A program made the translations under genes and the position numbers. Below the pieces are notes generated by a model. The model did not search any database. It was not told the origin of the DNA and saw only the letters and a program-made list of their open reading frames with translations. This document shows positions 1 through 8,760 of a stretch of 45,256 nucleotides of DNA, in pieces. Each line of letters begins with the position of its first letter. Positions within the stretch are counted from its first letter, which is position 1. This DNA comes from Paracoccus binzhouensis (lineage in GTDB: Bacteria; Pseudomonadota; Alphaproteobacteria; Rhodobacterales; Rhodobacteraceae), in contig NZ_JAEHFP010000021.1 in the NCBI RefSeq assembly GCF_016446475.1, forward strand, positions 1 to 45,256. The letters are read 5' to 3'.

Positions 1-729
1 GGCGGCGCCGGCGCGGCCGACGCGCTCGCGCCGGGCCTCGGCCCGGGTCTTGATCCCGCGCGCCGCGCCCGAGGACAGCCGCGCCCCGCGATCCACCGCA
101 TGCAGCGCCAGGATGCGGGCGGTGGCCAGCCCGTCGCGCAGGAAGCCGCGGATCGCGGTCAGTTCCTTGCGGTCGAAGCCCAGCACGAAGGCCAGGAAGG
201 CCAGCGCGCCCGCCGCGGTCAGCAGCGCCAGCACCTTGATGGCGACGGATGCCTTCATCGGCATGGCCGAGAGCATGCCACCCATCAGCATGTCGCCCAG
301 ATGCCCGCCCAGGCCGAAGCTTTGCGTCCAGTCCGGGGGCGGGGTCATCGAGGTGGCATAGATCGACACCAGCACCATGGCGATGGGCAGGAAGATGCCG
401 CGCATGATGCGTTCCTCGCCCCGGTGCAGCATCAGCCGCAGGCCCCAGCCCACGGCACCGACGACCAGCACCCAGGTGCCGTAGCCGGTGATCATGAACA
501 GCGCCGAGGCGACATAGGCGCCGAAGCGGCCCAGGTAGTTCTGCGCCGGCTGGTCGGTCGCCGACATGAAGCTGGGATCGTCCGGGGAATAGCTGACCAG
601 CATCATCGCGATCAGCACGCCCAGGATGACCAGGCCCGCGCCCAGCAGCTCCTTGCCGCGCCGTTCCAGCGCCGCCTGCGTGCTCTGGTCGAATAGCGGA
701 TCGCGGTGTTTCGCCTGCCAGCTCGCCAT
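1..729 (-). CDS. ftsK: DNA translocase FtsK, N-terminal part (runs off left edge)
   Basis: Only the first 243 residues are in the window. They form the membrane domain of FtsK/SpoIIIE: hydrophobic segments at about 29-47, 70-98, 110-127 and 162-184, with the periplasmic loop motif SYSPDDPSF right after the first one, which is typical of FtsK. The later part becomes Arg/Ala-rich, as in the linker that precedes the motor domain. The motor and gamma domains are outside the window. FtsK sits at the septum and pumps DNA to clear chromosome dimers during division. The ATG at 729 is the only start possible, because an in-frame stop lies two codons upstream. It follows the aminotransferase stop by 3 bases, so the two are probably co-transcribed. 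Identification rests on the membrane domain only, but the motif is strong. Confidence 0.88.
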   Translation of the reverse strand, partial: MASWQAKHRDPLFDQSTQAALERRGKELLGAGLVILGVLIAMMLVSYSPDDPSFMSATDQPAQNYLGRFGAYVASALFMITGYGTWVLVVGAVGWGLRLMLHRGEERIMRGIFLPIAMVLVSIYATSMTPPPDWTQSFGLGGHLGDMLMGGMLSAMPMKASVAIKVLALLTAAGALAFLAFVLGFDRKELTAIRGFLRDGLATARILALHAVDRGARLSSGAARGIKTRAEARRERVGRAGAA

Positions 730-732
730 GCG

Positions 733-1926
733 TCAATCCCCTTGATACAAACAGTTTTTCAGGCGGTTCAGCGCCGCCTCGGTCTGGTCCGCCGGGGCGA
801 CCAGCGCCACGCGGATGAAATTCCGGCCCGGATTGCCGTCCTGGCCGTCGCGGGCCAGATAGGCGCCGGGCAGCACTTGGATGCCGGCCTCGGCCCAAAG
901 CTTCCTGGCCGCCGCCTCGCCGTCGCCGACGCTTTCCGGCACCGGCAGCCACAGGAAGAAGCCGCCCGCGACCGGCTGATAGCCCGGCACATTGCCCAGC
1001 ACCCGGTCGGCGATGGCGTATTTCTGCTGATAAAGCGCGCGGCTGGCCTCGACATGGCCCTCGTCGCCCCAGGCCATGGCGCTGACCCGCTGCACCGGCA
1101 GGGGCAGGGGGGCGCCGGCATAGCTGCGCAGCCGCCGCATCTGCGCGATCTGTGCCGCGCCGCCCGCCGCGAAACCCGAGCGCAGCCCCGGCAGGTTCGA
1201 GCGTTTCGACAGCGAGTTGAACATCACCACCCGGTCGGGCAGGCCCATGCGCGTCGCCACGGCCAAGGCGCCGGGCGGCGGCGCGTCGCGCCAGATCTCG
1301 GAATAGCATTCGTCGGAAAACACCAGGAAATCGTGCTTTTCGGCCAGCGCGATCAGCTCCTCGAGATAATCCTCGGAGGCGATGCTGCCCTGCGGATTGG
1401 CGGGCGAGCACAGATAGGCCACGGTGGCGCGGTCCAGCACTGCGGCGGGCAGGTCGGCAAAGCGCGGCAGGTGGCCGGTTTCCGGAGTGGCGGGCACGAA
1501 GACGGGCTCGGCGCCCACTGCCGCCGCGGCGACGGCATAGACCTGATAGAAGGGGTTCGGCACCAGGATCGCCGGGCGCTGGCCGTTCTTGCGTTCCGGC
1601 GCCAGCGCCAGGGCGGCGTTGAACAGCCCCTCGCGCGTGCCGTTCAGCGCCATGATCCGTTCGGGCGCGACATCCAGCCCGTGCCGGCGCTTCAGCCAGC
1701 CCGAGATCGCCGCCAGCAGCTCGGCCGTCCCCTCGTTTGAGGGGTATTTGCCGAAATCGGCGATGCTCTCGGCCATGACCGGGCCGACGAAATCCGGCAG
1801 CGCATGGCGCGGCTCGCCGATGGTCAGGATCAGGGGATCACCCCCGGGCTCGATGCCCGCGAGCAGTTTCCGCAGGCGCGGAAACGCGTAATCCGGCAGG
1901 TTCGAGAACCGCTCGGGAATTGCCAT
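733..1926 (-). CDS. PLP-dependent class I/II aminotransferase (DapC-like)
   Basis: A complete 397-residue fold-type I aminotransferase. The expected cofactor residues are visible: SPANPQG with Asn177, SDECYSE with Asp205 and Tyr208, and the Schiff-base lysine in SLSKRSNLPGLRSG (Lys241). A C-terminal Arg in NFIRVAL fits substrate carboxylate binding. The length and the PSNEGTAELLAAI and LNGTREGLF motifs resemble the succinyldiaminopimelate aminotransferase (DapC) group of lysine and peptidoglycan synthesis. The substrate cannot be proved from sequence. It starts with ATG at 1926, 128 bases after the amidase stop, and is followed at once by ftsK. An alternative is another aspartate/alanine-type aminotransferase. 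Confidence 0.85.
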   Translation of the reverse strand: MAIPERFSNLPDYAFPRLRKLLAGIEPGGDPLILTIGEPRHALPDFVGPVMAESIADFGKYPSNEGTAELLAAISGWLKRRHGLDVAPERIMALNGTREGLFNAALALAPERKNGQRPAILVPNPFYQVYAVAAAAVGAEPVFVPATPETGHLPRFADLPAAVLDRATVAYLCSPANPQGSIASEDYLEELIALAEKHDFLVFSDECYSEIWRDAPPPGALAVATRMGLPDRVVMFNSLSKRSNLPGLRSGFAAGGAAQIAQMRRLRSYAGAPLPLPVQRVSAMAWGDEGHVEASRALYQQKYAIADRVLGNVPGYQPVAGGFFLWLPVPESVGDGEAAARKLWAEAGIQVLPGAYLARDGQDGNPGRNFIRVALVAPADQTEAALNRLKNCLYQGD

Positions 1927-2054
1927 GACTGCCTCTCATTCGGGGTCGTTGCGCCCCGTTCGCCGGCAAGATTACCGGCAATCCCCCCATGCGTCCAGAG
2001 TTTCGCGGCCGCGCCCCATCGGTTTGCCGGGAATTTTCCCAAGAAATCCGGGGT

Positions 2055-3395
2055 TCAGCGCAGGGCGGCCTCGGCCGCGGCGGCGGCGGCCAGCAGGGCG
2101 CGGTCCTGGCCCGGGCGGCCCATCAGCATGATCCCGCAGCCCGGATGGCCGGTCGGCAGGCTGATCGAGGGCAGGTTCAGCAGGTTGCCGATGCGGGTGT
2201 TGCGCAAGGTCAGCAGGTTCTCGCGCGCGAAGAAATCCGGCTCGGTCAGCAGCCGGTCCACCGGCGGCGGCAGGATCGGCGCGGTCGGCAGGATCACCGC
2301 GTCGAAGCCGGCGACCAGCTGGCTCCAGCCGGCGCGCAGCCGGGCCAGCTCCTCCCAGCCGCCGACATAGGTGGCGGCCAGCACTTCCTTGCCGCTGCGG
2401 AAGCGGTCCAGGATCGGCGGATACATCAGCTCGGGCGCGTCCTCGATCTGGTCGCACCAGAGGCCATAGGCCTCGGGGGCGAACAGGATCGCGGCCAGCG
2501 CCATCGCCTCGGCCACGCAGGGCGGCGCGGCATGGGCGATGCGGGCGCCGGCGCGGGCCAGCCGGCCCACCGCATCCTCGAAGGCCGCGACCGGCGCCTC
2601 GCGCGCCTCGTCGAAGGGCACGCCGTCCAGCACCATCAGCCGCAACCCGGCCGGGCCGGTGTCGGAAAGGTCCGGCGCATTCTCGCCGCGCAGCACCGCG
2701 AAAAGCTCGGCGCAATCCTCGACCGTGCGGGCGATGGGGCCGGCCACGTCGAAGCGCGGGCACAGCGGCACGATGCCCTCGCCGCGCAAGGCGCCGGTGG
2801 TGGGCTTGAAGCCGACGAGGCCGTTCCAGGCCGCCGGCACCCGGATCGAGCCGCCGGTGTCGCTGCCGATCGCCGCCGCCGCCAGCCCCAGCGCCACCGA
2901 CACCGCCGCGCCGGAACTGGACCCGCCGGGCGCCAGGGCCGGGTCGATGCTGTTCGGCGGCGTCGCGGTCATCGGGTTCACGCCCAGGCCGGAAAAGGCC
3001 AGCTCGGTCATGTGGGTCTTGCCCAGGCAGACCAGGCCGTCCAGCGTGGCGCCGGCCAGGATGGCGGCGTCGCGTTCCGGCACCCGCCCGGCCAGCAGGC
3101 GCGAGCCGGCCTCGGTCGCGATGCCGGCGCTGTCGATATTGTCCTTCCAGCTGATCGCCACCCCGTCCAGCAATCCGCGCCGCAGCCCGGCGCGGGCGCG
3201 GTCATGGGCGGCGACGGCTTCGGCGCGGGCGCGTTCCGGGGTCAGCCGGGCGTAGATGCGCTTGCCATAGGGGTGGCGCGCCGCGGCCTCGAGATAGGCT
3301 TCGGCCTGTTCGACCGGGCTGATCAGCCCGGCAAGGATCGCCCGCCCCTGTTCCGCCGCCGACGCCCTGAGCCAATCCATCTGCTTCCCCGACAT
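2055..3395 (-). CDS. Amidase signature family hydrolase
   Basis: A 446-residue amidase signature enzyme. The Ser-cisSer-Lys triad is readable: Lys84 in ISWKDNID, cis-Ser159 in PGGSSSGAA and nucleophile Ser183 in SDTGGSIRVPAA. The 24-residue spacing between the two serines equals that in FAAH. Such enzymes hydrolyse amide bonds of small molecules or act as GatA in the Glu-tRNA amidotransferase. No gatB or gatC is nearby, and the protein is shorter and more divergent after residue 200 than GatA, so a catabolic or general amidase is more likely. It is divergent from ubiH across 114 bases. Substrate unknown. Confidence 0.85.
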   Translation of the reverse strand: MSGKQMDWLRASAAEQGRAILAGLISPVEQAEAYLEAAARHPYGKRIYARLTPERARAEAVAAHDRARAGLRRGLLDGVAISWKDNIDSAGIATEAGSRLLAGRVPERDAAILAGATLDGLVCLGKTHMTELAFSGLGVNPMTATPPNSIDPALAPGGSSSGAAVSVALGLAAAAIGSDTGGSIRVPAAWNGLVGFKPTTGALRGEGIVPLCPRFDVAGPIARTVEDCAELFAVLRGENAPDLSDTGPAGLRLMVLDGVPFDEAREAPVAAFEDAVGRLARAGARIAHAAPPCVAEAMALAAILFAPEAYGLWCDQIEDAPELMYPPILDRFRSGKEVLAATYVGGWEELARLRAGWSQLVAGFDAVILPTAPILPPPVDRLLTEPDFFARENLLTLRNTRIGNLLNLPSISLPTGHPGCGIMLMGRPGQDRALLAAAAAAEAALR

Positions 3396-3509
3396 TCCTG
3401 CACAGCCAGTCCGGGCTCAGGCTAGCCCGGCGCGGGGGCGCCCGCAATGGCGCATGGCGCGCGGCTTTGCTACATGGACATTGTTCAGGCGACAGGCATA
3501 GTGCGGGCC

Positions 3510-4733
3510 ATGATGACGGATTTCGACGTGGTGATCGCCGGCGGCGGGCTGAACGGCCCGGCCCTGGCGCTGGCGCTGGCGGATGCCGGCCTGACCGTGG
3601 CCGTGGTGGACGCGCGCCCCGCCGACGCCCGCGCCGGCGAGATCTTCGACGGCCGCGCCTATGCGCTGGCCCTGGCCTCGCAGCGGCTGCTGGCGGCGCT
3701 GGGGCTGTGGCGCGATCTGGCGGACAACGCGCAGGAGATCCGCAGGGTCGAGGCCACGCAAGGCGCGCCCGGCGACGGCCCCGGTCCCTTCGGCCTGCAT
3801 TTCGACGGCGCCGAGATCGAAGAGGGCCGGCTGGGCTACATGCTTGAAGACAGGTTCCTTTATCGGGCTCTGCTGGCCGCGATGCGGGACCGGGTGACGC
3901 ACCTTCCGGGCGTTTCGGTCACCGCGCAGCAGGCCGAGGGCGCGGCCATGCGGGTGGCGCTGTCGGATGGCCGCGACCTGCGGGCCCGGCTGCTGGTGGG
4001 CGCCGACGGCCGGCAATCGGGCGTGGCCGAGCGCGCCAGCATCCGCCGCATCGGCCGCGACTATGGCCAGATCGCGCTGGTCGCGGCGGTCGATCACGAC
4101 CTGCCGCATCACGGCACCGCGCATCAGTATTTCATGCCCACCGGCCCGCTGGCCATCCTGCCGCTACCGGGCAATCGCAGCTCGATCGTCTGGTCCGAGG
4201 CCGAGACCCAGGCCCGCGCCGTCATCGCCCTGCCGGACGCGGAATTCCTGGCGGCGCTGCGCCCGCGCTTCGGCGATTTCCTGGGCGAGATCCGGCTGGC
4301 CGGGCCCCGATTCTCCTATCCGCTGAACCTGACCCTGGCCGAGCGCTATGTCGATGCGCGCCTGGCGCTGGTCGGCGACGCGGCGCATGGCGTGCATCCG
4401 GTGGCGGGGCAGGGGCTGAACCTGGGCCTGCGCGACGTGGCGGCGCTGGCCGAGGTTCTGGTCGCCGCCCGCCGCCGCGGCGAGGATATCGGCGCCGAGC
4501 TGGTCCTGGCACGCTACCAGGACTGGCGGCGGCCGGACGCGACGGCGCTGGCGCTGGGTATGGACGGGGTGAACGCGCTGTTTTCCAACGCCAATCCGCT
4601 GCTGCGCGCCGCGCGAGAGATCGGCATGGGCCTGGTCGATGCCATCCCGCCGCTGCGGCGCGGCTTCATGCGCCAAGCGGCGGGGCTGAGCCTCGATCCG
4701 ATGCCGCGGCTGCTGACCGGCCGGCGGCTGTAA
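3510..4733 (+). CDS. ubiH: UbiH/VisC-type FAD monooxygenase of ubiquinone synthesis
   Basis: A 407-residue flavoprotein hydroxylase. The N-terminal Rossmann motif GGGLNG (residues 11-16) binds FAD, GADGRQS (about 164-170) is the second NAD(P)H/FAD motif, and GDAAHGVHPVAGQG (289-302) is the GD motif with the signature of the UbiH/UbiF/COQ6 family. These enzymes hydroxylate the ring of the polyprenyl-benzoquinone precursor at the inner membrane. Which ring position this paralogue uses (UbiH, UbiF or UbiL) cannot be told from sequence. An in-frame GTG/ATG extension reaches 3447, but homology begins at the ATG pair 3510/3513, so I take 3510. lolA follows in the same direction after 138 bases. Confidence 0.85.
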   Translation: MMTDFDVVIAGGGLNGPALALALADAGLTVAVVDARPADARAGEIFDGRAYALALASQRLLAALGLWRDLADNAQEIRRVEATQGAPGDGPGPFGLHFDGAEIEEGRLGYMLEDRFLYRALLAAMRDRVTHLPGVSVTAQQAEGAAMRVALSDGRDLRARLLVGADGRQSGVAERASIRRIGRDYGQIALVAAVDHDLPHHGTAHQYFMPTGPLAILPLPGNRSSIVWSEAETQARAVIALPDAEFLAALRPRFGDFLGEIRLAGPRFSYPLNLTLAERYVDARLALVGDAAHGVHPVAGQGLNLGLRDVAALAEVLVAARRRGEDIGAELVLARYQDWRRPDATALALGMDGVNALFSNANPLLRAAREIGMGLVDAIPPLRRGFMRQAAGLSLDPMPRLLTGRRL

Positions 4734-4750
4734 GGCACCTCCCGCAGAAT

Positions 4751-4770
4751 CGGGCGCCGGCTTGCGCCCG
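4751..4770 (+). terminator. GC-rich hairpin after ubiH
   Basis: A 7-bp perfect stem (4751-4757 with 4764-4770) and a 6-base loop sit 17 bases after the ubiH stop. No T-run follows, so it may be a weak terminator or an mRNA end-stabilising hairpin. Confidence 0.35.
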
Positions 4771-4871
4771 GGGATGCCCGAAGGAACGCTCACGCCGCCG
4801 TCAGCGTTGAAAGGCCGCGCATCCAGCGAACGTGATGTGCAAGACATCCAAGGATCGGTATCATTCCGCCC

Positions 4872-5468
4872 ATGAAACTGAAAACGCTCGCCCTTGCGCC
4901 CGTCCTGTGCCTTGCCATGGCTTTCCCCGCCCTGGCTGAGAAGATCCCGCTGAACGAGATCTCGCGCTATCTCAACGGCCTGAAGACCGCCACGGCGGAT
5001 TTCACCCAGGTGAATGCCGATGGCTCCATCTCGACCGGGGTGCTCTATATCCACCGCCCGAACCGGGTGCGGTTCGAATACAAGGGCGATCGCACCTTGG
5101 TGCTGGCCTCGGCCGGGCAGGTGGCGGTGTTCGACGGCAAGACCCGCAGTGCGCCGCAGCAATATCCGCTGTCCAAGACGCCGCTGTCGCTGATCCTGGC
5201 GCCGAACATCGACCTGGGCCAGGCGCGAATGGTGACCGGCTATGCCGAGAAGAAGAACACCACCGTGGTGACCGCGCAGGATCCGCAGCATCCCGAATAT
5301 GGCAATATCCAGATGGTCTTCACCGCCAACCCGACGCAGCTGCGGCAATGGGTGGTGACCGACGATGCCGGCCGGCGCACCACGGTGATCCTGGGCGACA
5401 TGAGGACCGGCCTGTCCTTCAAGCCCTCGACCTTCGTCATCGAGAACGAGATCGCCCGCCGCCGCTGA
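4872..5468 (+). CDS. lolA: Outer-membrane lipoprotein carrier protein LolA
   Basis: A 198-residue periplasmic protein. The signal peptide covers residues 1-22 (cut after PALA). The mature part has the LolA beta-sheet pattern: an ADFTQVNADGS strand near the start, GVLYIHRPNRVRFEY, and VFDGKTRS followed by the helical lid. LolA picks up lipoproteins released by LolCDE and carries them across the periplasm; alphaproteobacteria usually lack LolB. The ATG at 4872 directly begins the signal sequence. In many alphaproteobacteria lolA lies next to ftsK. Here ftsK is about 4 kb away, separated by ubiH, the amidase and the aminotransferase. Possible -35 TTGAAA at 4807, but no good -10 follows it. Confidence 0.9.
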   Translation: MKLKTLALAPVLCLAMAFPALAEKIPLNEISRYLNGLKTATADFTQVNADGSISTGVLYIHRPNRVRFEYKGDRTLVLASAGQVAVFDGKTRSAPQQYPLSKTPLSLILAPNIDLGQARMVTGYAEKKNTTVVTAQDPQHPEYGNIQMVFTANPTQLRQWVVTDDAGRRTTVILGDMRTGLSFKPSTFVIENEIARRR

Positions 5469-5502
5469 AGGCCGCGGGCGCCGCGCCCGTGAAACGGCCG
5501 GC

Positions 5503-5571
5503 ATGGGTATTTGCAAAACGGAAAAGACGCCAGGGCGTCCGCGCGGGTCTTTCCGTTTCCCAAATACCCAT
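5503..5571. repeat. Long inverted repeat between convergent genes (copy A)
   Basis: The left arm (5503-5528) and right arm (5547-5571) are near-perfect reverse complements, about 25 bases each. They open with ATGGGTATTTG and share AAACGGAAA...GAC; differences are a 2-base mismatch and one bulged A. A GC-rich inner loop lies between. It sits between the lolA and lytic transglycosylase 3' ends, so it can act as a terminator or RNA stabiliser for both strands. The outer ends (GGGTATTT / AAATACCC) resemble those of the repeat at 10509-10566. Confidence 0.8.
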
Positions 5572-5607
5572 TTGCAGCCGCGCCGCTGCGGGCGGCCGCC
5601 GGCCGGG

Positions 5608-6186
5608 TCAGCGGCAGGAGGCGAGCTGCATGCGGTAAAGCTCGGCCCGGGTCTGGACCTTGCCGGCCACGTTCATCAGCCAGGGCTTGGAACTGTGCGA
5701 GCCGCGGGCGAAGCCGTTGCGGCCCTCGTGATAAGCCAGGTATTGCGCGCCGGCATCCCATTTCGAGATGCCCAGCATCCGCGCCGAATCGTTCATGTAC
5801 CAGCCCATGAAATCGGTGGCGTCGCGGATGTCGTCGCGTCGGGCGCGGCGGTTGCCGGTCTGCCGGCGGTAATCGTCCCAGGTGTCGTCCAGCGCCTGGC
5901 TGTAGCCATAGGCCGAGCTTTGCCGGCCCATCGGGATGATCCCCAGCGCATAGCGATGCGGCGTGCGCGCATCGCCGATGAATTTCGATTCCTGGTGGAT
6001 GGTCGCCATCTGCACATGCACCGGCACGCCCCAGCGTCGCTCGGCCGCCTTCATCGCCCGCATATAGGCGGGGCGCTCTGCCGCCAGGGCGCAGGCGTTG
6101 TCCAGATTGCGCGGTGCCTTGTAGTTTCCGCCCCCTCCGCAAGAGGCCACCAGCCCGACAATGGCGAGCTTGAGAAACCTGTTCAT
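5608..6186 (-). CDS. Lytic transglycosylase-like lipoprotein (SLT domain)
   Basis: A 192-residue exported protein. The N-terminus MNRFLKLAIVGLVASC ends in a lipobox-like VASC with Cys16, followed by a glycine run, so it is probably a lipoprotein. The SLT domain motif MATIHQESKFIGDA supplies catalytic Glu66, and the later AYGYSQAL, DATDFMGWY and YHEGRNGF motifs are those of family 1 lytic transglycosylases that cleave peptidoglycan glycan strands. It resembles small transglycosylase lipoproteins common in Rhodobacterales. The gene is convergent with lolA; modC ends 76 bases upstream. A possible promoter upstream reads TTGTCA-17-AATTCG. Confidence 0.82.
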   Translation of the reverse strand: MNRFLKLAIVGLVASCGGGGNYKAPRNLDNACALAAERPAYMRAMKAAERRWGVPVHVQMATIHQESKFIGDARTPHRYALGIIPMGRQSSAYGYSQALDDTWDDYRRQTGNRRARRDDIRDATDFMGWYMNDSARMLGISKWDAGAQYLAYHEGRNGFARGSHSSKPWLMNVAGKVQTRAELYRMQLASCR

Positions 6187-6261
6187 ACTGCCCTCATGTT
6201 TTTTGCAGGCAGCTTAAGCGAATTTTCGGGTGCGGCGCAAATGACAAAGCCTCGACCGCGC

Positions 6262-7305
6262 CTAGCTGGGCAGGACCGAGACCGATTTCACGATGGCATG
6301 GCAGGCGCTGCCGGGCTGCAATTCCAGTGCCTTGACCGAGCGCGGCGTGACTTGCGCGAGCATCCGCTCATTCCCCAGCGCCAGCTGCACCAGCCCGCCT
6401 TCGACCCGGGTCACCCTGACCGGCAGCACGTTCAGCGCCGAGAGGCCCTGCGGCGCCGCGCGCGCCAGGATCACCTCATGCGCCAGGATCCGCAGCCGCA
6501 GCACCCGGCCGGGCGGCAGGTCCGGTTCCGGCAGCAGCATCGGCCCGCCGGCGGTGGCAAGGCGGATCATGCCGTCGGGCTCCCGCCCCTCGACCGTGGC
6601 GCGGATCAGCGCCCCGGCCTCGCGCGCGCCCAGTTGCGGGGCCAGTTCCGGATCGGCCAGGATCTCGGCCAGCGGGCCGGAATGGGTGACGCGGCCCTGC
6701 CGCATCAGCACCACCGTGGTCGCCAGCCGCAGCACCTCGGGGACCGAATGGCTGACATAGAGGATCGGCAGCCGGATCTCGTCGCGCAGGCGCTCCAGCC
6801 AGGGCATGATCTCGGCCTTGCGGGCCTCGTCCAGCGCCGCCAGCGGTTCGTCCATCACCAGCAGCGCCGGGCCCGACAGCAGCGCCCGGCCGATGGCGAC
6901 GCGCTGGCGCTCGCCCCCCGACAGTGTGCCGGGGCGGCGCGCAAGCAGCGGCCCCAGCGCCAGCATCTCGACGATGCGGTCGAAGTCGCGCGCCGCGCCG
7001 CGCCGCCAGCGCGAGGGATAGCGCAGGTTTGCCGCCGCCGTCATATGCGGAAACAGCCGCGCGTCCTGGAACACGCAGCCGATGCGCCGGGCCTGCGGCG
7101 AAAGGTTCGTCCTGCCGTCGAACAGCACCCGCCCTTCCAGCGCGATCCGGCCCTGGTCGGGGCGCAAGAGCCCGGCAATGGCGTTGATCGCCGTGCTTTT
7201 CCCGCAGCCCGAGGGACCGAACAGCGCCGTCACCCCGCCCGGCGCCTCGAAGGCGACATCCAGCGCCAGGCCGGGAAAGCGGTGGCGAAACGCGACCTCC
7301 AGCAT
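6262..7305 (-). CDS. modC: Molybdate ABC transporter ATPase ModC
   Basis: A 347-residue ABC ATPase. Walker A GPSGCGKST (30-38), Q-loop VFQDARLFPHMT, signature LSGGERQ (128-134), Walker B LLVMDEP with Asp152/Glu153, and the switch histidine in VSHS are all present. The C-terminal third (about 280-345) is a MOP-like molybdate-binding domain, which separates ModC from other transporters. It powers molybdate import for molybdenum enzymes. The ATG at 7305 overlaps the modB stop by one base (TGATG), so modB and modC are translationally coupled. Last gene of the operon. Confidence 0.93.
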   Translation of the reverse strand: MLEVAFRHRFPGLALDVAFEAPGGVTALFGPSGCGKSTAINAIAGLLRPDQGRIALEGRVLFDGRTNLSPQARRIGCVFQDARLFPHMTAAANLRYPSRWRRGAARDFDRIVEMLALGPLLARRPGTLSGGERQRVAIGRALLSGPALLVMDEPLAALDEARKAEIMPWLERLRDEIRLPILYVSHSVPEVLRLATTVVLMRQGRVTHSGPLAEILADPELAPQLGAREAGALIRATVEGREPDGMIRLATAGGPMLLPEPDLPPGRVLRLRILAHEVILARAAPQGLSALNVLPVRVTRVEGGLVQLALGNERMLAQVTPRSVKALELQPGSACHAIVKSVSVLPS

Positions 7306-8009
7306 CAGCGCCGCCCCGACATGCGCGCCGACATGCGCCATGCCAGCCATTCCGAGACCAGCACCGCCGCCATGGCGATCACCACCGAGACCAGCACCAG
7401 CCGCAGCGCCGCCGCATCGCCCGAGGGCACCTGCAGCAGCGCATAGATGGCCGAGGGCAGCGTCTGGGTCTGGCCGGGAATGTTCGAGACGAAGGTGATG
7501 GTGGCGCCGAACTCGCCCATCGCCTTGGCGAAGCCCAGCGTGGCGCCGGCCAGGATGGCCGGCAGGATCAGGGGCAGGGTCACGGTCAGGAAGATCCAGG
7601 CCCGCGGCGCGCCCAGCGTGGCGGCTGCCTGTTCCAGTTTGGGGTCCACCGCCTCGAAGCCCAGGCGGATGGCGCGCACCATCAAGGGAAAGCCCATGAT
7701 GCCGCAGGCCAGCGCCGCGCCGGTCCAGCGAAAGGCGAAGATGATGCCCAAGGGCTTCAGCAGGCTGCCCACCGGCCCCTGCGTCCCGAAGGTGATCAGC
7801 AGCAGATAGCCGGTGACGACCGGCGGCAGGATCAGCGGCAGGTGCACGAGGCCGCTGACGAGGCCATGCCCGGGAAAGCGCCGCCGCGCCAGCAGCCAGG
7901 CGATGGCGACGGCAAAGGGCAGGCTGGCAAGCGTGGCGACGCCGGCCACCCGCAGGGACAGGCGCACGGCCTGCCATTCCTGAGGGCCAAGCCAGTCGGT
8001 CGGGATCAT
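7305..8009 (-). CDS. modB: Molybdate ABC transporter permease ModB
   Basis: A 234-residue inner-membrane permease with about five or six hydrophobic segments. The EAA loop typical of ABC importers reads AAATLGAPRAWIFLTVTLPLILPAILAG, the site that docks ModC, and AMGEFGATITFVSNIPGQTQTLP is the ModB signature. It forms the channel for molybdate delivered by ModA. Its ATG at 8009 overlaps the modA stop (ATGA), and its stop overlaps the modC start. Confidence 0.93.
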   Translation of the reverse strand: MIPTDWLGPQEWQAVRLSLRVAGVATLASLPFAVAIAWLLARRRFPGHGLVSGLVHLPLILPPVVTGYLLLITFGTQGPVGSLLKPLGIIFAFRWTGAALACGIMGFPLMVRAIRLGFEAVDPKLEQAAATLGAPRAWIFLTVTLPLILPAILAGATLGFAKAMGEFGATITFVSNIPGQTQTLPSAIYALLQVPSGDAAALRLVLVSVVIAMAAVLVSEWLAWRMSARMSGRR

Positions 8010-8746
8010 TGCGTGACGGTGAAGCCTTGCGATTCAAAGATCGACTTTGCCGGCGCCTGCGACAGGCTGTCAAGGAAGGCGCCCGCCTGCGGCGTGTCGG
8101 CGGCCCTGGTCACGGCGCCCGGATAGGTGATCTTGTCATGGCTGTCGGCGGGGAAGGTGGCGATCACGCCCACGCCCGGCTCGGCCACCGCGTCGCTGCC
8201 ATAGACGATGCCCAACGGCGCCTCTCCGGTGGCGACCAGCTTCAGCGCGGCGCGGACGTTGTCGGCCTGCGCGACCTGGCCCTGGACCTGGTCCCAGAGG
8301 CCCAGCGAGGTCAGCGCCGCCTTGCCGTATTGCCCGGCAGGCACGGAATCGACCAGCGCCATGGCCAGCTTGCCGTCGCCCAGCAGGGCGGGCAGTTCGG
8401 TCACCGGCGCCTCGGCCGGCTTGCCGGTGCCGACCAGCACCAGCGTGTTGCCCAGCAGGTCCTTGCGCGTGGCGGGGTCGATGTCGCCCGATGCCTGCAC
8501 CGCATCCATCCAGTCGGTCGAGGCCGAGATGAACAGGTCGGCCGGCGCACCCTGCTGGATCTGCTTGGCCAGCTGCGAGCTGCCGGCATAGGAGACCACC
8601 ACGGTATCGTCATGATTCTTCTGCCAATCGGCAGCGATCGCGTCCAATGCGTCCTTGAGGCTGGCGGCGGCGAAGACGGTGATCTCGTCGGCCTGCGCGG
8701 CGGGGGAAAGCGCGATCAGGGCGGCGGCAAGGAAAGACAGGCGCAT
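8006..8746 (-). CDS. modA: Molybdate-binding periplasmic protein ModA
   Basis: A 246-residue substrate-binding protein from the ATG at 8746. The signal peptide MRLSFLAAALIALSPAAQA is followed by EITVFAAASLKDAL, the conserved ModA start whose Ser contacts the oxyanion; SYAGSSQLAKQI and NVRAALKLVATGEAPLGIVY are further family motifs. It captures molybdate or tungstate in the periplasm. An upstream in-frame ATG at 8773 would add nine residues ahead of the signal peptide and would lie inside the Mo-box, so 8746 is preferred. The Mo-box and promoter lie just upstream. Confidence 0.92.
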   Translation of the reverse strand: MRLSFLAAALIALSPAAQADEITVFAAASLKDALDAIAADWQKNHDDTVVVSYAGSSQLAKQIQQGAPADLFISASTDWMDAVQASGDIDPATRKDLLGNTLVLVGTGKPAEAPVTELPALLGDGKLAMALVDSVPAGQYGKAALTSLGLWDQVQGQVAQADNVRAALKLVATGEAPLGIVYGSDAVAEPGVGVIATFPADSHDKITYPGAVTRAADTPQAGAFLDSLSQAPAKSIFESQGFTVTQ

Positions 8747-8760
8747 CGGGATGGTCCATT

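Noticed and set aside
1989..3425. A 478-codon plus-strand frame
   Set aside because: It is antisense to the amidase, which has all catalytic residues.
5503..7446. A 647-codon open frame on the plus strand
   Set aside because: It is antisense to the lytic transglycosylase and modC, whose motifs are unmistakable.
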